This document shows positions 27,595 to 36,493 of a stretch of 64,000 nucleotides of DNA, piece after piece; within the stretch, counting starts at the first letter, position 1, and each line of letters opens with the position of its first letter. The notes below the pieces were generated by a model. It had not been told where the DNA came from. It ran no database searches and saw only the letters and a program-made list of their open reading frames with translations. The translations under genes were made by a program, and so were the position numbers. Origin of the DNA: Gemmatimonadaceae bacterium (lineage in GTDB: Bacteria > Gemmatimonadota > Gemmatimonadetes > Gemmatimonadales > Gemmatimonadaceae); assembly GCA_024710705.1 (NCBI GenBank), contig JANJUF010000104.1:62001-126000 (forward strand), written 5' to 3'.

Positions 27595-28542
27595 TTGTCC
27601 CGCGGCACTGGCGCGACCGACCTGATCTGGCGCAACGGCACCCTTGTCCCCTGGGACGAGGCCAACCTGCACGTGATGAGCCATGTCGTGCACTATGGCT
27701 CAAGCATCTTTGAAGGGATCCGTTGTTACAAGACGCCCACCGGCGGGGCCGTCTTCCGGCTCCGCGAGCACATGCGGCGCTTTCTCGACTCGGCGAAGAT
27801 CTACCGCATGCCAATGCCGTACACCGTCGAGCAGCTCTGCGAGGCGGTGACGGGGACGATCACGGCGAACGGCCTGGACCAGTGCTACATCCGTCCGCTG
27901 GCGGTGCGGGCAGGGCAGGAGATGGGAGTGCTTCCGACGGGTGCCCCGGTCGAGACCTTCGTCATCTGTTGGCGGTGGGGTGCCTACCTGGGCCACGACG
28001 CACTCGAGCAGGGCGTGGACGTGACGGTCTCCAGTTGGCGGCGTGCCGCGCCGGGGACCTTCCCCGCCATGGCCAAGGCGGGGGGGAACTACCTCAACTC
28101 CCAGCTCTCCAAGATGGAAGCCAAGCAGGACGGCTATGTGGAAGGCATCATGCTCGACGTCCACGGGCATGTATCGGAGGGGAGTGGGGAGAATCTGTTC
28201 GTGATTCGTGACGGGGTCCTCTACACGGCGCCCCTCGCCGCGAGTATCCTCAATGGGATCACCCGCGACGCCGTGGTGGCGATCGCGACCGATCTCGGGT
28301 ATGAGGTGCGGGAGGTCCTGATGCCACGGGAGTTCCTGCTCATCGCGGACGAAGTGTTCTTCACCGGCACGGCGGCCGAGATCACGCCAGTCCGCAGCAT
28401 CGATCGCAGTGCCGTGGGAGACGGGAAGCGAGGTCCCATCACCCGCGCGATCCAGGAACGATTCCTCGCCATCGCGACCGGCCAGGCCCCCGATCCCAGA
28501 GGGTGGCTGACCCCGGTTCCTGCGGCTCCGAAGAGAAGTTGA
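27595..28542 (+). CDS. ilvE: branched-chain amino acid aminotransferase
   Basis: 315-residue fold type IV PLP enzyme for the last step of Val, Leu and Ile synthesis. Key segments: HYGSSIFEGIRCYKTPTGGA, the PLP Lys in AMAKAGGNYLNSQ near residue 160, LDVHGHVSEGSGENLFVIRD and EVFFTGTAAEITPV. The start appears to be a TTG at 27595; no ribosome-binding site is evident before it, so a leaderless transcript is possible. No other ilv genes are nearby. Confidence 0.94.
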   Translation: MSRGTGATDLIWRNGTLVPWDEANLHVMSHVVHYGSSIFEGIRCYKTPTGGAVFRLREHMRRFLDSAKIYRMPMPYTVEQLCEAVTGTITANGLDQCYIRPLAVRAGQEMGVLPTGAPVETFVICWRWGAYLGHDALEQGVDVTVSSWRRAAPGTFPAMAKAGGNYLNSQLSKMEAKQDGYVEGIMLDVHGHVSEGSGENLFVIRDGVLYTAPLAASILNGITRDAVVAIATDLGYEVREVLMPREFLLIADEVFFTGTAAEITPVRSIDRSAVGDGKRGPITRAIQERFLAIATGQAPDPRGWLTPVPAAPKRS

Positions 28543-28593
28543 CCGTCCGCCGACGGCCATCCCGCTTCGAAGCCCTCACTTGAGGAGGTGGAT

Positions 28594-29196
28594 GTGACCG
28601 TCGGTTGTCTCGCGCTCAACGCGTCCTTCGAGCCGTTGACCATGGTGCCGCTCAAGCGGGCCCTGCGTCTCGTCATCGATGGCAAGGCCGAGATCGTCGA
28701 GGCCGACAGCGGGAAGGCGGTGCGCTCCGAGCACCTCGCCCTTCCGCGACCGGTGGTCATTCGCCTGCGCAAGTTCGTGCACGTGCCGCGGCGCTTCCGT
28801 CGGCAGGTGACCAACACCTTCCTCTTCGCCCGCGACGGCTATCGCTGCCAGTACTGCGGCCGTGCGAGCTACGAGCTGCGTCCGCGCGAGTCCCTCACGC
28901 GCGACCACGTGGTGCCGATCTCGCGCGGCGGGCTCAACGTGTGGACCAACGTCGTCACTGCCTGCTCGAGCTGCAACACCCGGAAGGCGAACCACCTCAC
29001 CGTCGAGTGCGGGATGCACCTCCTGCACGCGCCGGTGGAGCCGCACTTCGTGCACCTCTCGTGGGCGGTGCGCCGCCTCACCGAGACGCAGGCGCGCTAC
29101 ATCAAGCTCTTCTATGGCGGCGATGTCGTCCGTCAGCTCGAGGCGCTCGAGAAGCGCAATGGCGGGACGCTGCCGCCCGAGGCGCAGGCGATCTGA
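28594..29196 (+). CDS. HNH endonuclease domain protein
   Basis: 200-residue HNH protein of the widespread chromosomal type. Zinc-binding CQYCG and CSSCN flank the catalytic RDHVVPISRGG, and ALNASFEPLTMVPLKRALRL is the conserved N-terminal helix-turn region. A near-perfect AGGAGGTG (28583-28590) lies just before the GTG at 28594, which I prefer to the in-frame GTG at 28588 that overlaps it. Homologues are usually single housekeeping-like genes of unknown role; I see no inteins or mobile element around it. Confidence 0.85.
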   Translation: MTVGCLALNASFEPLTMVPLKRALRLVIDGKAEIVEADSGKAVRSEHLALPRPVVIRLRKFVHVPRRFRRQVTNTFLFARDGYRCQYCGRASYELRPRESLTRDHVVPISRGGLNVWTNVVTACSSCNTRKANHLTVECGMHLLHAPVEPHFVHLSWAVRRLTETQARYIKLFYGGDVVRQLEALEKRNGGTLPPEAQAI

Positions 29197-29199
29197 CGT

Positions 29200-29223
29200 C
29201 GCCCGCGCTCAGCGCGGCGGGCG
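29200..29223. terminator. convergent-gene hairpin (HNH gene / DUF4390 gene)
   Basis: CGCCC plus GCGC (29200-29208) pairs with GCGC (29212-29215) and GGGCG (29219-29223), with a 3-nt bulge. It begins just after the HNH stop and covers the DUF4390 stop codon. No U-tract on either side. Confidence 0.4.
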
Positions 29224-29859
29224 GAAGGTTGACGTACGCGCGGCGTATTCGCGCTTCTCCCCGCCGAGCAGCCGCGTGGTGAGCGAGCGGATGCCACGAG
29301 AGATCGCGGTGCCGGCATTCCGCTCCCCGCTCACCGCCGGGCGCAGCTCGCCGCGCAACCAGGCGTTCACCTCATCGAGGTCGGACACGGAGAGGGTGCG
29401 CACCGTCAGCGTCGCCTGGTAATAGAAACGCCGCCGCGACGCCGGCGCGGCCAGGGGCACGCGCAACGGCCGTTCCACCGCCGACTCGGCATCCTCGATC
29501 CGCACGAAGCTGCCCAGCGAGAGCACTTGGTCGCCCACGCGCTGCGTGACCTCGTACTGCTGGTCCACGCCGCGCCACCGCACCAGCACCTCCCATTCGG
29601 CCACGCGATGGAGTTCGTCGAAAAAGCGCTCACTCGACCAGAGCTCCGCGCGATAGCTCAGGCGTGCGGGAAAGCCGCTGGCGAGGAGTTCGCGCATCCG
29701 AGGGTCGGACAGCACGCCTCGCGCCTGTACGAGCGGTCCCTCCGCGGTGAGCCGAGACGGCGTCGGGAGCTGCAGCTCAAGCCGCGGGCCGCGCTGCGCC
29801 GAGAGCGGGGCCACGAGGGCCACGCTCAGCAGCACGAGGAGGACGGCGCGGCGGCGCAT
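29209..29859 (-). CDS. DUF4390-type exported protein
   Basis: 216 residues with a Sec signal (LLVLLSVALVAPLSAQ) and a single beta-sandwich-like domain (FPARLSYRAELWSSERFFDE; EWEVLVRWRGVDQQYEV; RFYYQATLTVRTLSVSDLDE) consistent with DUF4390. In beta-proteobacteria DUF4390 genes sit beside ntrY/ntrX-type sensor genes. Here too the NtrY- and NtrX-like genes are in the same operon, which supports the call. It starts 4 nt after the Omp85 gene. Molecular role unknown. Confidence 0.7.
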   Translation of the reverse strand: MRRRAVLLVLLSVALVAPLSAQRGPRLELQLPTPSRLTAEGPLVQARGVLSDPRMRELLASGFPARLSYRAELWSSERFFDELHRVAEWEVLVRWRGVDQQYEVTQRVGDQVLSLGSFVRIEDAESAVERPLRVPLAAPASRRRFYYQATLTVRTLSVSDLDEVNAWLRGELRPAVSGERNAGTAISRGIRSLTTRLLGGEKREYAARTSTFRPPR

Positions 29860-29863
29860 CAGC

Positions 29864-31555
29864 TCAGAATCGGCGCCCGAGGCGCACGAGGAAGTTCATC
29901 GGCTCGGCGCCGGTGGTCACCGACTTGGCGAGATAGAGGCCCAGTCCGCCGAAGTCCACGCCCACCCCGAGCGAGCTCCGGAAGCTCGAGAGTGGCGGAA
30001 GCCCGCGGTCCTGCCGGATGGCAGGATCGCCATCGCCCACTGTCCAGCCGCGTCCCGCATCCGCGAACAGCACCCACTGGCCGCGGCCGTTGAAGCCGGG
30101 ACGCCACCACTCCTCGTGACGGTCGGTGCGGACCCAGTCCACATAGAAGTCCTGACGCAGCTCGACCTGCGCGAGCGCGATCCGGTCGCAGAGCGTCGCC
30201 CGGCCCGGCTTGGTGGCAATCCCGCCGCAGGTGAAGACGTCGTCGTCGTTCGGCGAGCGACGGAAGTCGTAGCCCTCGACCGAGCCCGGGCCGCCCACCG
30301 ACAGCTTGCGTTGCGCCGGCAACTCGTCCCCACCCAACTGCCCACCGGTCACGATGCGGAAGTTGAGTTGTGTGCCGGGGGAGAGGTTGTTGTACCGGCG
30401 GGCGTCCACGAACCCGCGCGTGTACGTCACCGCGGGCGAGAGGGTCGGAGCGGCGTCGGGGTCCAGTACGGTCTGCTGGTTACGCAGGAGCGTGCCCTCG
30501 CCGCGCTCCAACTCGGCGCGCATGAACCAACCTCCCGTCCAGGGGGAGCGTGTGCGCTGCCGCGTGTCGAGATTCAACCGCACCCCGAACTGGTCAATCG
30601 TGCCCTCGTCCACGCCGGGATTCACGCGCCAGCGTTCCATGTCCCGCAGCAGCGACCACGGGCCGCGTTCCTCCACCGAGCGCCAGCGCTCCGAGGCGAA
30701 CACCAGGTGGAGCGACAGCTCCTCGCCAATCCGCCCGCCGATGGTGCCCTCGGCGCCGTGCCGACCGTAGTGGTCGCGCAGGTCGCGATGCAGGACCCAG
30801 GTGGCGAGCCCCGCTTCCTTCTCGAGCAGTTGCCACGACTCCACCGGTTCGACGACGTCGAACAGCCGACCACCGAGCACCAGCCCATAGTTCACGCCCC
30901 AGCGCAGCTCGGCGCGCGCATCGTGGCCGATCGAACCGCGGTCCCATCGCAGCGGTCCGGCGGTGCGGACCACCCCCCGCGCCTCGACCTGCACGCGTCC
31001 CCAATCCGTGGTGCGGCGGAAGCGCGGCCCGACGAGCACCGGGAGCCCCTCCACCCGGTTGTACGTCCGCGCTGAGACGAAGAACAGGTCCGTGTAGGCG
31101 TCGGCGTCGTTGCGCGTGGCGCCGAGCCGCGGCCGCCAGTCGCCGGCGCGCCCCTCGTCCGGGATGATGCGGTCCCCATCCATGGTGTAGCGCAGCAATT
31201 CCGCTTGGGTGCGCACCTCGCCCGCGACGCGCGACCCCTCGGCCCGTCGCACCACGCCGCCGACAACGATGAGATCCCCGCCGATGTCGGCGCCCGCCTC
31301 CAACCGCACATCGGCGTTGATGGCGATGAGGTCGCCCGTGACGCGCCCTTCGATCACCACCGGACCATTCAGCACGGCGATGGTGCCCGTCACCTCCTGT
31401 CCGGCCGTGACGTCAAAGGCGCCGACCACGCGCACCGTGCCGCTCGCGTTCCACGTGGAGACGGCGACCGCCGCCACGCTACGGGACTCGCGTCCCTGGG
31501 CGAGGGCCGTCGAGGCGAGGGCCATCAGTCCGCACAGCAGCAGCAACGTCCGCAT
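29864..31555 (-). CDS. beta-helix (bactofilin-like)/Omp85 barrel fusion
   Basis: 563 residues. A signal peptide (MRTLLLLCGLMALASTALAQ) is followed by a short polymer-forming repeat region of about 80 residues with hexad-like periodicity (VTGTIAVLNGPVVIEGRVTG; AGADIGGDLIVVGGVV). The rest is a BamA/TamA-type barrel including the motif KLSVGGPGSVEGYDFRRSPN and the terminal strand NFLVRLGRRF. No POTRA domains are visible. I chose the second ATG (31555), which has GGAG 6 nt upstream; the first (31576) lacks one. Probably an outer-membrane translocase or surface protein. Confidence 0.75.
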   Translation of the reverse strand: MRTLLLLCGLMALASTALAQGRESRSVAAVAVSTWNASGTVRVVGAFDVTAGQEVTGTIAVLNGPVVIEGRVTGDLIAINADVRLEAGADIGGDLIVVGGVVRRAEGSRVAGEVRTQAELLRYTMDGDRIIPDEGRAGDWRPRLGATRNDADAYTDLFFVSARTYNRVEGLPVLVGPRFRRTTDWGRVQVEARGVVRTAGPLRWDRGSIGHDARAELRWGVNYGLVLGGRLFDVVEPVESWQLLEKEAGLATWVLHRDLRDHYGRHGAEGTIGGRIGEELSLHLVFASERWRSVEERGPWSLLRDMERWRVNPGVDEGTIDQFGVRLNLDTRQRTRSPWTGGWFMRAELERGEGTLLRNQQTVLDPDAAPTLSPAVTYTRGFVDARRYNNLSPGTQLNFRIVTGGQLGGDELPAQRKLSVGGPGSVEGYDFRRSPNDDDVFTCGGIATKPGRATLCDRIALAQVELRQDFYVDWVRTDRHEEWWRPGFNGRGQWVLFADAGRGWTVGDGDPAIRQDRGLPPLSSFRSSLGVGVDFGGLGLYLAKSVTTGAEPMNFLVRLGRRF

Positions 31556-31580
31556 CGATCGCTCCGTGAAAGTCATCGGC

Positions 31581-32957
31581 TCACTCTACCCCGCCGATGC
31601 CCAGCCGGCGCATCCGACGATACAGGTTCGGCCGGTCGGTCTGCAGCCGCCGCGCCGCCTCGGCCACGACGCCGTTGGCCGCCTCCAGCGCACGCTGGAT
31701 CAGTAGCCGCTCATATTCGTCGAGCTGGTCGCTGAGGCCCACGTCGAGGCGCGCGGCATCGGGCAGCGACGCCGGCGCGGCGGTGGCCACGTCCAGCGCC
31801 GGCAGCACCTCACGCACATCGTCGGCCGTGATGGTGCGCCCGGCGTGCAGGATGCCGAGCCGCTCCACGATGTTCGCCAACTCCCGCACGTTGCCGGGCC
31901 AGCGGTAGCGTGCCAGGGCCTGCACGGCCTCGTCGCTCCACGCCGGGGCCGGCTGGCCGCTGCGACGCTTGTGGATCATGGCGAAGTGGAGCACAAGGTC
32001 GGGGATGTCGCCCGGGTGCTCGCGCAGCGGGGGCACCGACATCGGAATCACATTGAGGCGGAAGTACAGGTCCTCGCGGAATCGTCCCTCGCGCACTTCC
32101 TTCGTGAGGTCGCGATTCGTGGCCGCGATCACGCGGACGTCCACGCGGATGTTGCGCCCTCCGCCCACCCGCTCGATTTCTCGGGCTTCGATGGCACGCA
32201 GGAGCTTGGCCTGCGCTTCCGGCGACAGCTCGCCCACCTCGTCGAGGAGCAGGGTGCCGGTGTGGGCCAGCTCGAAACGCCCGATGCGCCGCTCGGTGGC
32301 GCCGGTGAAGGCGCCGCGTTCGTGGCCGAACATTTCGCTCTCCACGAGGTCGCGGGGAATGGCGGCGCAGTTCACCCGCACGAATGGTTTGTCGCGCCGC
32401 GGGCTCTGGGCGTGGATGGCGGCCGCGACGAGCTCCTTGCCCGTGCCCGACTCCCCGTGGACCAGCACGCGTGCATCGCTCGGCGCCACGCGGGCGATCA
32501 TCGCACGCACGGAGTCCATGGCCTGGCTGGTGCCGACGAGTTGGCCAGCGAGGCCGAGGTCGGCGCGCAGGGCGCTGCGCTCACGACGCGCCTGCCGGAG
32601 TTCCAGCGCACTGGAGATGGCGAGCAGCACGCCCTCTGGCGTGAGGGGCTTCTCGAGGAAGTTCACCGCGCCCAGCCGCGTCGCCTTGACGGCGTCGGCC
32701 AGCCCCGCCCGCCCCGACATCATCACCACCGGCAAGTCGGGTGCGCGCTCGCGCAGCTTCTCGAGGAGGTCGAGCCCGTCGGTCGGGTTCGGCATCATCA
32801 GGTCAAGCAGCACGAGATCGGGGTCCGTCTCGATGGCCTTGGCCAACCCCGCCGCGCCGTCCGGCGCCTCGTGGACCTCGAATCCCTCGGACCCAAGCAA
32901 CGCCCCCACCATCCGGCGGATGTTGGGTTCGTCGTCGACGATCAGGATGCTCGGCAT
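31581..32957 (-). CDS. sigma-54-dependent response regulator (NtrX/NtrC-like)
   Basis: 458 residues: an N-terminal receiver with phospho-acceptor Asp in DLVLLDLMMP, a central AAA+ domain with Walker A HGESGTGKELVAAAIHA, the sigma-54-contacting loop ERGAFTGATERR and Walker B TLLLDEVGEL, and a C-terminal Fis-type HTH (GVVAEAARRLQTDRPNLYRR). It should activate sigma-54 promoters in response to the kinase encoded 310 nt upstream. Targets are not known; I found no convincing sigma-54 promoter in the window. Confidence 0.93.
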   Translation of the reverse strand: MPSILIVDDEPNIRRMVGALLGSEGFEVHEAPDGAAGLAKAIETDPDLVLLDLMMPNPTDGLDLLEKLRERAPDLPVVMMSGRAGLADAVKATRLGAVNFLEKPLTPEGVLLAISSALELRQARRERSALRADLGLAGQLVGTSQAMDSVRAMIARVAPSDARVLVHGESGTGKELVAAAIHAQSPRRDKPFVRVNCAAIPRDLVESEMFGHERGAFTGATERRIGRFELAHTGTLLLDEVGELSPEAQAKLLRAIEAREIERVGGGRNIRVDVRVIAATNRDLTKEVREGRFREDLYFRLNVIPMSVPPLREHPGDIPDLVLHFAMIHKRRSGQPAPAWSDEAVQALARYRWPGNVRELANIVERLGILHAGRTITADDVREVLPALDVATAAPASLPDAARLDVGLSDQLDEYERLLIQRALEAANGVVAEAARRLQTDRPNLYRRMRRLGIGGVE

Positions 32958-32991
32958 CAGCGGGATGCCGGGAGCGGGGACGCGTGCGCCA

Positions 32992-33267
32992 TCAGCGACC
33001 GTCCGTAGGTGGCAGGGCGACTTTCGCGGTGTCGCGCTCGGCGAGGAGCTTGGTCACGAATCGCTGCCCTTCGCTGATGCGCTCGACCTCCACCGCCATC
33101 GCCTCGATGGCCGTCTCGATGCGGGCCAGCCGCGCCGCGTCGGCCAGCTGCTGCTTCGGCGGCTCCAGCTCCCGTCGCCGGGTGTAGGCGCGCACCAGCG
33201 GATACCCCAGCGTGAGCACGATGACCGTGAAGAAGAATCCACCAATGGCAAGAATGTCCTCGTTCAT
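32992..33267 (-). CDS. small membrane protein with coiled-coil tail
   Basis: 91 residues: one N-terminal membrane helix (about residues 5-27, ILAIGGFFFTVIVLTLGYPL), then a charged segment and a likely coiled coil (LADAARLARIETAIEAMAVE). The ATG shares one base with the kinase stop (TGATG), so it is made with the kinase. The position between kinase and regulator suggests an accessory role in signalling, but no family is recognised. Confidence 0.75.
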   Translation of the reverse strand: MNEDILAIGGFFFTVIVLTLGYPLVRAYTRRRELEPPKQQLADAARLARIETAIEAMAVEVERISEGQRFVTKLLAERDTAKVALPPTDGR

Positions 33268-34487
33268 CACCCCTCCGATGTGTTGGTCCCGGGCCGCTGC
33301 GCCGGGAGATGCAGGCGGATCTCGGTGCCCTCGCCGGGCGCGCTCGAGGCGTCCACGCGCCCCCCGTGTGACACGATGGTCTGCTTCACGATGGCGAGTC
33401 CGAGTCCCGTGCCGCCGGTCTTGGCCGTCACGTAGGGCTCCCAGATGCGGTCGAGCGCGTCGGGAGCGATTCCGATCCCGTTGTCCCGTACGGCGAGCGT
33501 GAGTGCGCCGTTTCGTTCGCTGACGCGCACCACCACCCGGCCGCGACCCGCGGTGGCATCCACCGCGTTGAGCAACACATTGGCCAGTGCGCGCATCAGG
33601 GCGTCGTGCTGGCCGTGCACCACGTAGGGTCCTCCTGCCGCCTCGATGGCGTGCGTCATCGTCGGCGGCAGGGTCGAGCGGAGCGTCTCGCGCGCGAGGT
33701 CGACGAGATCCACATCGGACGATGGACCCTCGGGGAGCCGCCCGAACTGCGCGAAGTTCTTCGCCATGGCTTCGAGGCGCGCCGATTCGGCGTCCAGCAC
33801 CTCGACCGTCTCGCGCAGCTCTGGGGCCACCTTCTGTCGCAGCGTGGCCACCGCGAACCGGATCGGGGTGAGCGGATTCTTGAGTTCGTGCGCCACCTGC
33901 CGCGCCGATTCCCGGAAGGCCGCGAGGCGTTCGGCTTCGATGGCCGACCGGCGGCCTTCCTCGAGGTCGGCGGCCATGATCCGCATCCGCTCGCGCAACA
34001 TCCCGAACTCGGGTGCGCCCCGGGCCTCGGCCTCGGTGGGGAGGGGTAGCCGCTCGCCACGGGTGATCCGATCGGTCCAGCCCACCAGTTCGTCCAGTGG
34101 CCGCGAAAGCTGGCGGCTCAGGTGCCCCGCCACGCGGGAGGCCAGCAGGGTGAGTGCCGCCACGAGCAGGAGCCCGAGGACGAGGAAGAGCACCGCCGCC
34201 CGCTCCGCCAAGAAGGAGAACCGGCGGGCCTGCACCCGGGACTCGCCGAGGGCCTCCTCGTGCGCCCGGAGCGCCGCGAGGGCCTGCGGTGAACCCGGTG
34301 CCTCGCGGGCGGCCTTGATGGCCTCCTCGCCACTGGTGGCGATCTGCTCCCAGGCGGCCACGCCGCTCATCCGCGGCAACACGCGCGCCGTCAGCCCGCT
34401 CCAGGCCAGCGTCATCACGATGGCCGGGACGAAGGCGAAGAGGCCGAGAATGGCGAAGAGCCGGGTGCGAAAACGCGGTTGCGGCAC
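33267..34487 (-). CDS. sensor histidine kinase (NtrY-like)
   Basis: 406 residues. Two membrane helices (about residues 8-30 and 96-115) bracket a short periplasmic loop. A HAMP segment follows (SRPLDELVGWTDRITRGERL), then HisKA with the phospho-His in ARQVAHELKNPLTPIRFAVA and a HATPase domain (N box NVLLNAVDAT, G boxes RDNGIGI and GGTGLGLAIV). The HELKNPLTPI wording is characteristic of NtrY-type kinases. It heads a five-gene operon ending with DUF4390. The 265-nt gap up to the NYN gene holds no convincing gene and should contain both divergent promoters. Confidence 0.92.
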   Translation of the reverse strand: MPQPRFRTRLFAILGLFAFVPAIVMTLAWSGLTARVLPRMSGVAAWEQIATSGEEAIKAAREAPGSPQALAALRAHEEALGESRVQARRFSFLAERAAVLFLVLGLLLVAALTLLASRVAGHLSRQLSRPLDELVGWTDRITRGERLPLPTEAEARGAPEFGMLRERMRIMAADLEEGRRSAIEAERLAAFRESARQVAHELKNPLTPIRFAVATLRQKVAPELRETVEVLDAESARLEAMAKNFAQFGRLPEGPSSDVDLVDLARETLRSTLPPTMTHAIEAAGGPYVVHGQHDALMRALANVLLNAVDATAGRGRVVVRVSERNGALTLAVRDNGIGIAPDALDRIWEPYVTAKTGGTGLGLAIVKQTIVSHGGRVDASSAPGEGTEIRLHLPAQRPGTNTSEG

Positions 34488-34752
34488 CCCTCAAGATTAC
34501 GCCTCCCCCTATCATTTGCGACCTGCCCCGCTAGTTTTCCCAGTCGGGACGCGCTCGGCGCGTCGATGATCCGCAGCCCTCCGTGCGCAGACCATCGGCA
34601 CGTCGAGCCCGCGCTCCCCCAGCGGGCGAGTCGTCCGCGCCAGAGGCGTCCTCCGGTGGCCCCAGCGGCCCGGATGAGTTTGTGAGCGCGTTCACTCGGA
34701 CCACAGTGGTCGGTCCCGCGGCTACCTCATCGGCGTACTTCGCCAGGACCAG

Positions 34753-36450
34753 ATGCATCCTCGTACCAGTCTTTCCGCCGCCGCGCGCCCTGTGCGCGGC
34801 GCGGTCGCCCCGTTGCACCGGGGCCCCCAGGCCAGCGCCCTCGGCGGTTCCTCCGCCCACGCGCCCAACGCCGCCCTCCTCATCGACTTCGACAACGTCA
34901 CGATGGGGATCCGCTCCGACCTGCAGACGGAGCTCCGCAACCTCCTCAGCAGCGCCATCATCTCGGGCAAGGTCGCCGTCCAGCGCGCCTATGCCGACTG
35001 GCGCCGCTACCCGCAGTACATCGTCCCGCTCAGCGAGTCGTCCATTGACCTCATCTTCGCCCCGGCCTACGGGTCGTCGAAGAAGAACGCCACGGACATC
35101 CGCCTCGCGGTGGACGCCATCGAGCTCGTGTTCACCCGCCCCGAGATCGGCACCTACATCCTGCTCTCGGGCGACAGCGACTTCTCGTCGCTGGTGCTCA
35201 AGCTCAAGGAGTACGGCAAGTACGTGATCGGCGTGGGCATCCGCGAGAGCTCCAGCGACCTGCTCGTGCAGAACTGCGACGAGTACTACTCGTACAACGC
35301 CCTCGCCGGCCTCGTGAAGACGGGCGACGAGACCGGAGCCGCCAAGAAGTGGGATCCCTGGGAGCTCGTCACCGAGGCCATCGGCCGCATGCAGAAGAAC
35401 GGCGATGTGATGCGCGCCGACCGCCTCAAGCAGGTGATGCAGGAGATCGACGCCACCTTCGACGAGAAGGACCTGGGCATGTCGAAGTTCTCGCGCTTCT
35501 GCATGGAGGCCGCCCAGAAGGGGCTGCTGCACGTGTCCAAGCTCGAGAATGGCCAGCTCGAAGTCGGACCGCCCAAGAAGGGCGATGGCACCGCGGCCGC
35601 TCCGTCCGCCGCCGCGCCGCGCGCCGAGGGTGAGCGTGAGGAGCGTGAGGGTGGACGTGGACGCCGTGGCCGTCGTGGCCGCGGGGGTCGTGGCCGCGAT
35701 CGCGAGGATCGTCCCACGCCGACGCAGGGTGAAGTGGCGGTGGACGCCGAGGCACCGGCGGCAGCGGCCGCCCCGGCGGCGCCGCGCGGCCGCCCCGAGC
35801 GCCAGCCCCGTCCCGACCGCGTGCCGCGTCCCTCGGCCGCGCCAGTCGTGGACGCGTCCATCGGCGCGTCGGGCATCCGCCTCACGCGCGACGAGGCCTT
35901 CGGCCTGGTGCGCGATGCCGTCGCGGCCGTGACCGCCGGAGAGGATCCAGTGCCGAGCGAGACGGTGCGCGCCAAGGCCTTCGCCCTCCTCGGGCGCGAC
36001 TCCGAGTCGCTCTCGGACAAGAACTTCGCCCGCATCCTCAAGGATGCGCACGATGCCGGCTTGCTCGACCTCCGGAAGCGTGGCGAGCACTTCGAGGTGA
36101 CGGCCGTGTCCGGCGCCCCGAGCATCGCCGACCAACTGAAGGTGGCGGAAGCCGCCCACACGCCGGCGGTGACGCCGAGCGCACCGGCGCCGCGTGGCAT
36201 GGGTGTGCGCTCGGCACCGGCCCGTGGTGGTCGGGCCAGCGCCCGTCCGGCGATCCCGGCCGGCCTGCTGCTGCTCGGCATGGTGGACGAACCGGCCGCT
36301 CCGGCGGCGTCCACGTCGGACGATGCCGACGAGAAGCCTTCCAAGACCAAGGCCAAGAGTGCCAAGAAGAAGGTGGCGCCGAAGGCCGAGGCCAATGGCA
36401 AGGCACCAAAGAAGAAGGCGGCTGCCAAGAAGAAGGCAGCCGCCGTCTGA
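34753..36450 (+). CDS. NYN-domain nuclease-like protein with two OST-HTH (LOTUS) domains
   Basis: 565 residues. A NYN/LabA-type PIN-fold domain (about residues 38-180) has the acidic residues of the metal site in ALLIDFDNVTMG and LLSGDSDFSSLVLKLKEYGK. A first OST-HTH-like domain follows (WELVTEAIGRMQKNGDVM; QKGLLHVSKLENGQLEVG), then an Arg/Gly-rich RGRRGRRGRGGRGRDRED linker, a second OST-HTH-like domain (KNFARILKDAHDAGLLDLRK) and a Lys/Ala tail (GKAPKKKAAAKKKAAAV). It is likely an RNA-binding, perhaps RNA-cutting, protein. AGGA lies 4 nt before the ATG. Confidence 0.83.
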   Translation: MHPRTSLSAAARPVRGAVAPLHRGPQASALGGSSAHAPNAALLIDFDNVTMGIRSDLQTELRNLLSSAIISGKVAVQRAYADWRRYPQYIVPLSESSIDLIFAPAYGSSKKNATDIRLAVDAIELVFTRPEIGTYILLSGDSDFSSLVLKLKEYGKYVIGVGIRESSSDLLVQNCDEYYSYNALAGLVKTGDETGAAKKWDPWELVTEAIGRMQKNGDVMRADRLKQVMQEIDATFDEKDLGMSKFSRFCMEAAQKGLLHVSKLENGQLEVGPPKKGDGTAAAPSAAAPRAEGEREEREGGRGRRGRRGRGGRGRDREDRPTPTQGEVAVDAEAPAAAAAPAAPRGRPERQPRPDRVPRPSAAPVVDASIGASGIRLTRDEAFGLVRDAVAAVTAGEDPVPSETVRAKAFALLGRDSESLSDKNFARILKDAHDAGLLDLRKRGEHFEVTAVSGAPSIADQLKVAEAAHTPAVTPSAPAPRGMGVRSAPARGGRASARPAIPAGLLLLGMVDEPAAPAASTSDDADEKPSKTKAKSAKKKVAPKAEANGKAPKKKAAAKKKAAAV

Positions 36451-36462
36451 CCGGTTGGTGCG

Positions 36463-36493
36463 GGCCGGCGTGGCTTATTTCAGCACGCCGGCC
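36463..36493. terminator. bidirectional hairpin between NYN gene and kbl
   Basis: Perfect 10-bp inverted repeat GGCCGGCGTG (36463-36472) and CACGCCGGCC (36484-36493) with an 11-nt loop that contains the kbl stop codon. It starts 12 nt after the NYN stop. No U-tract. Confidence 0.55.

Noticed and set aside
28594-29196. HNH gene as a sign of a mobile intron, intein or phage
   Set aside because: No intron, intein splice motifs, repeats or phage genes surround it. It has the form of the common chromosomal HNH protein.
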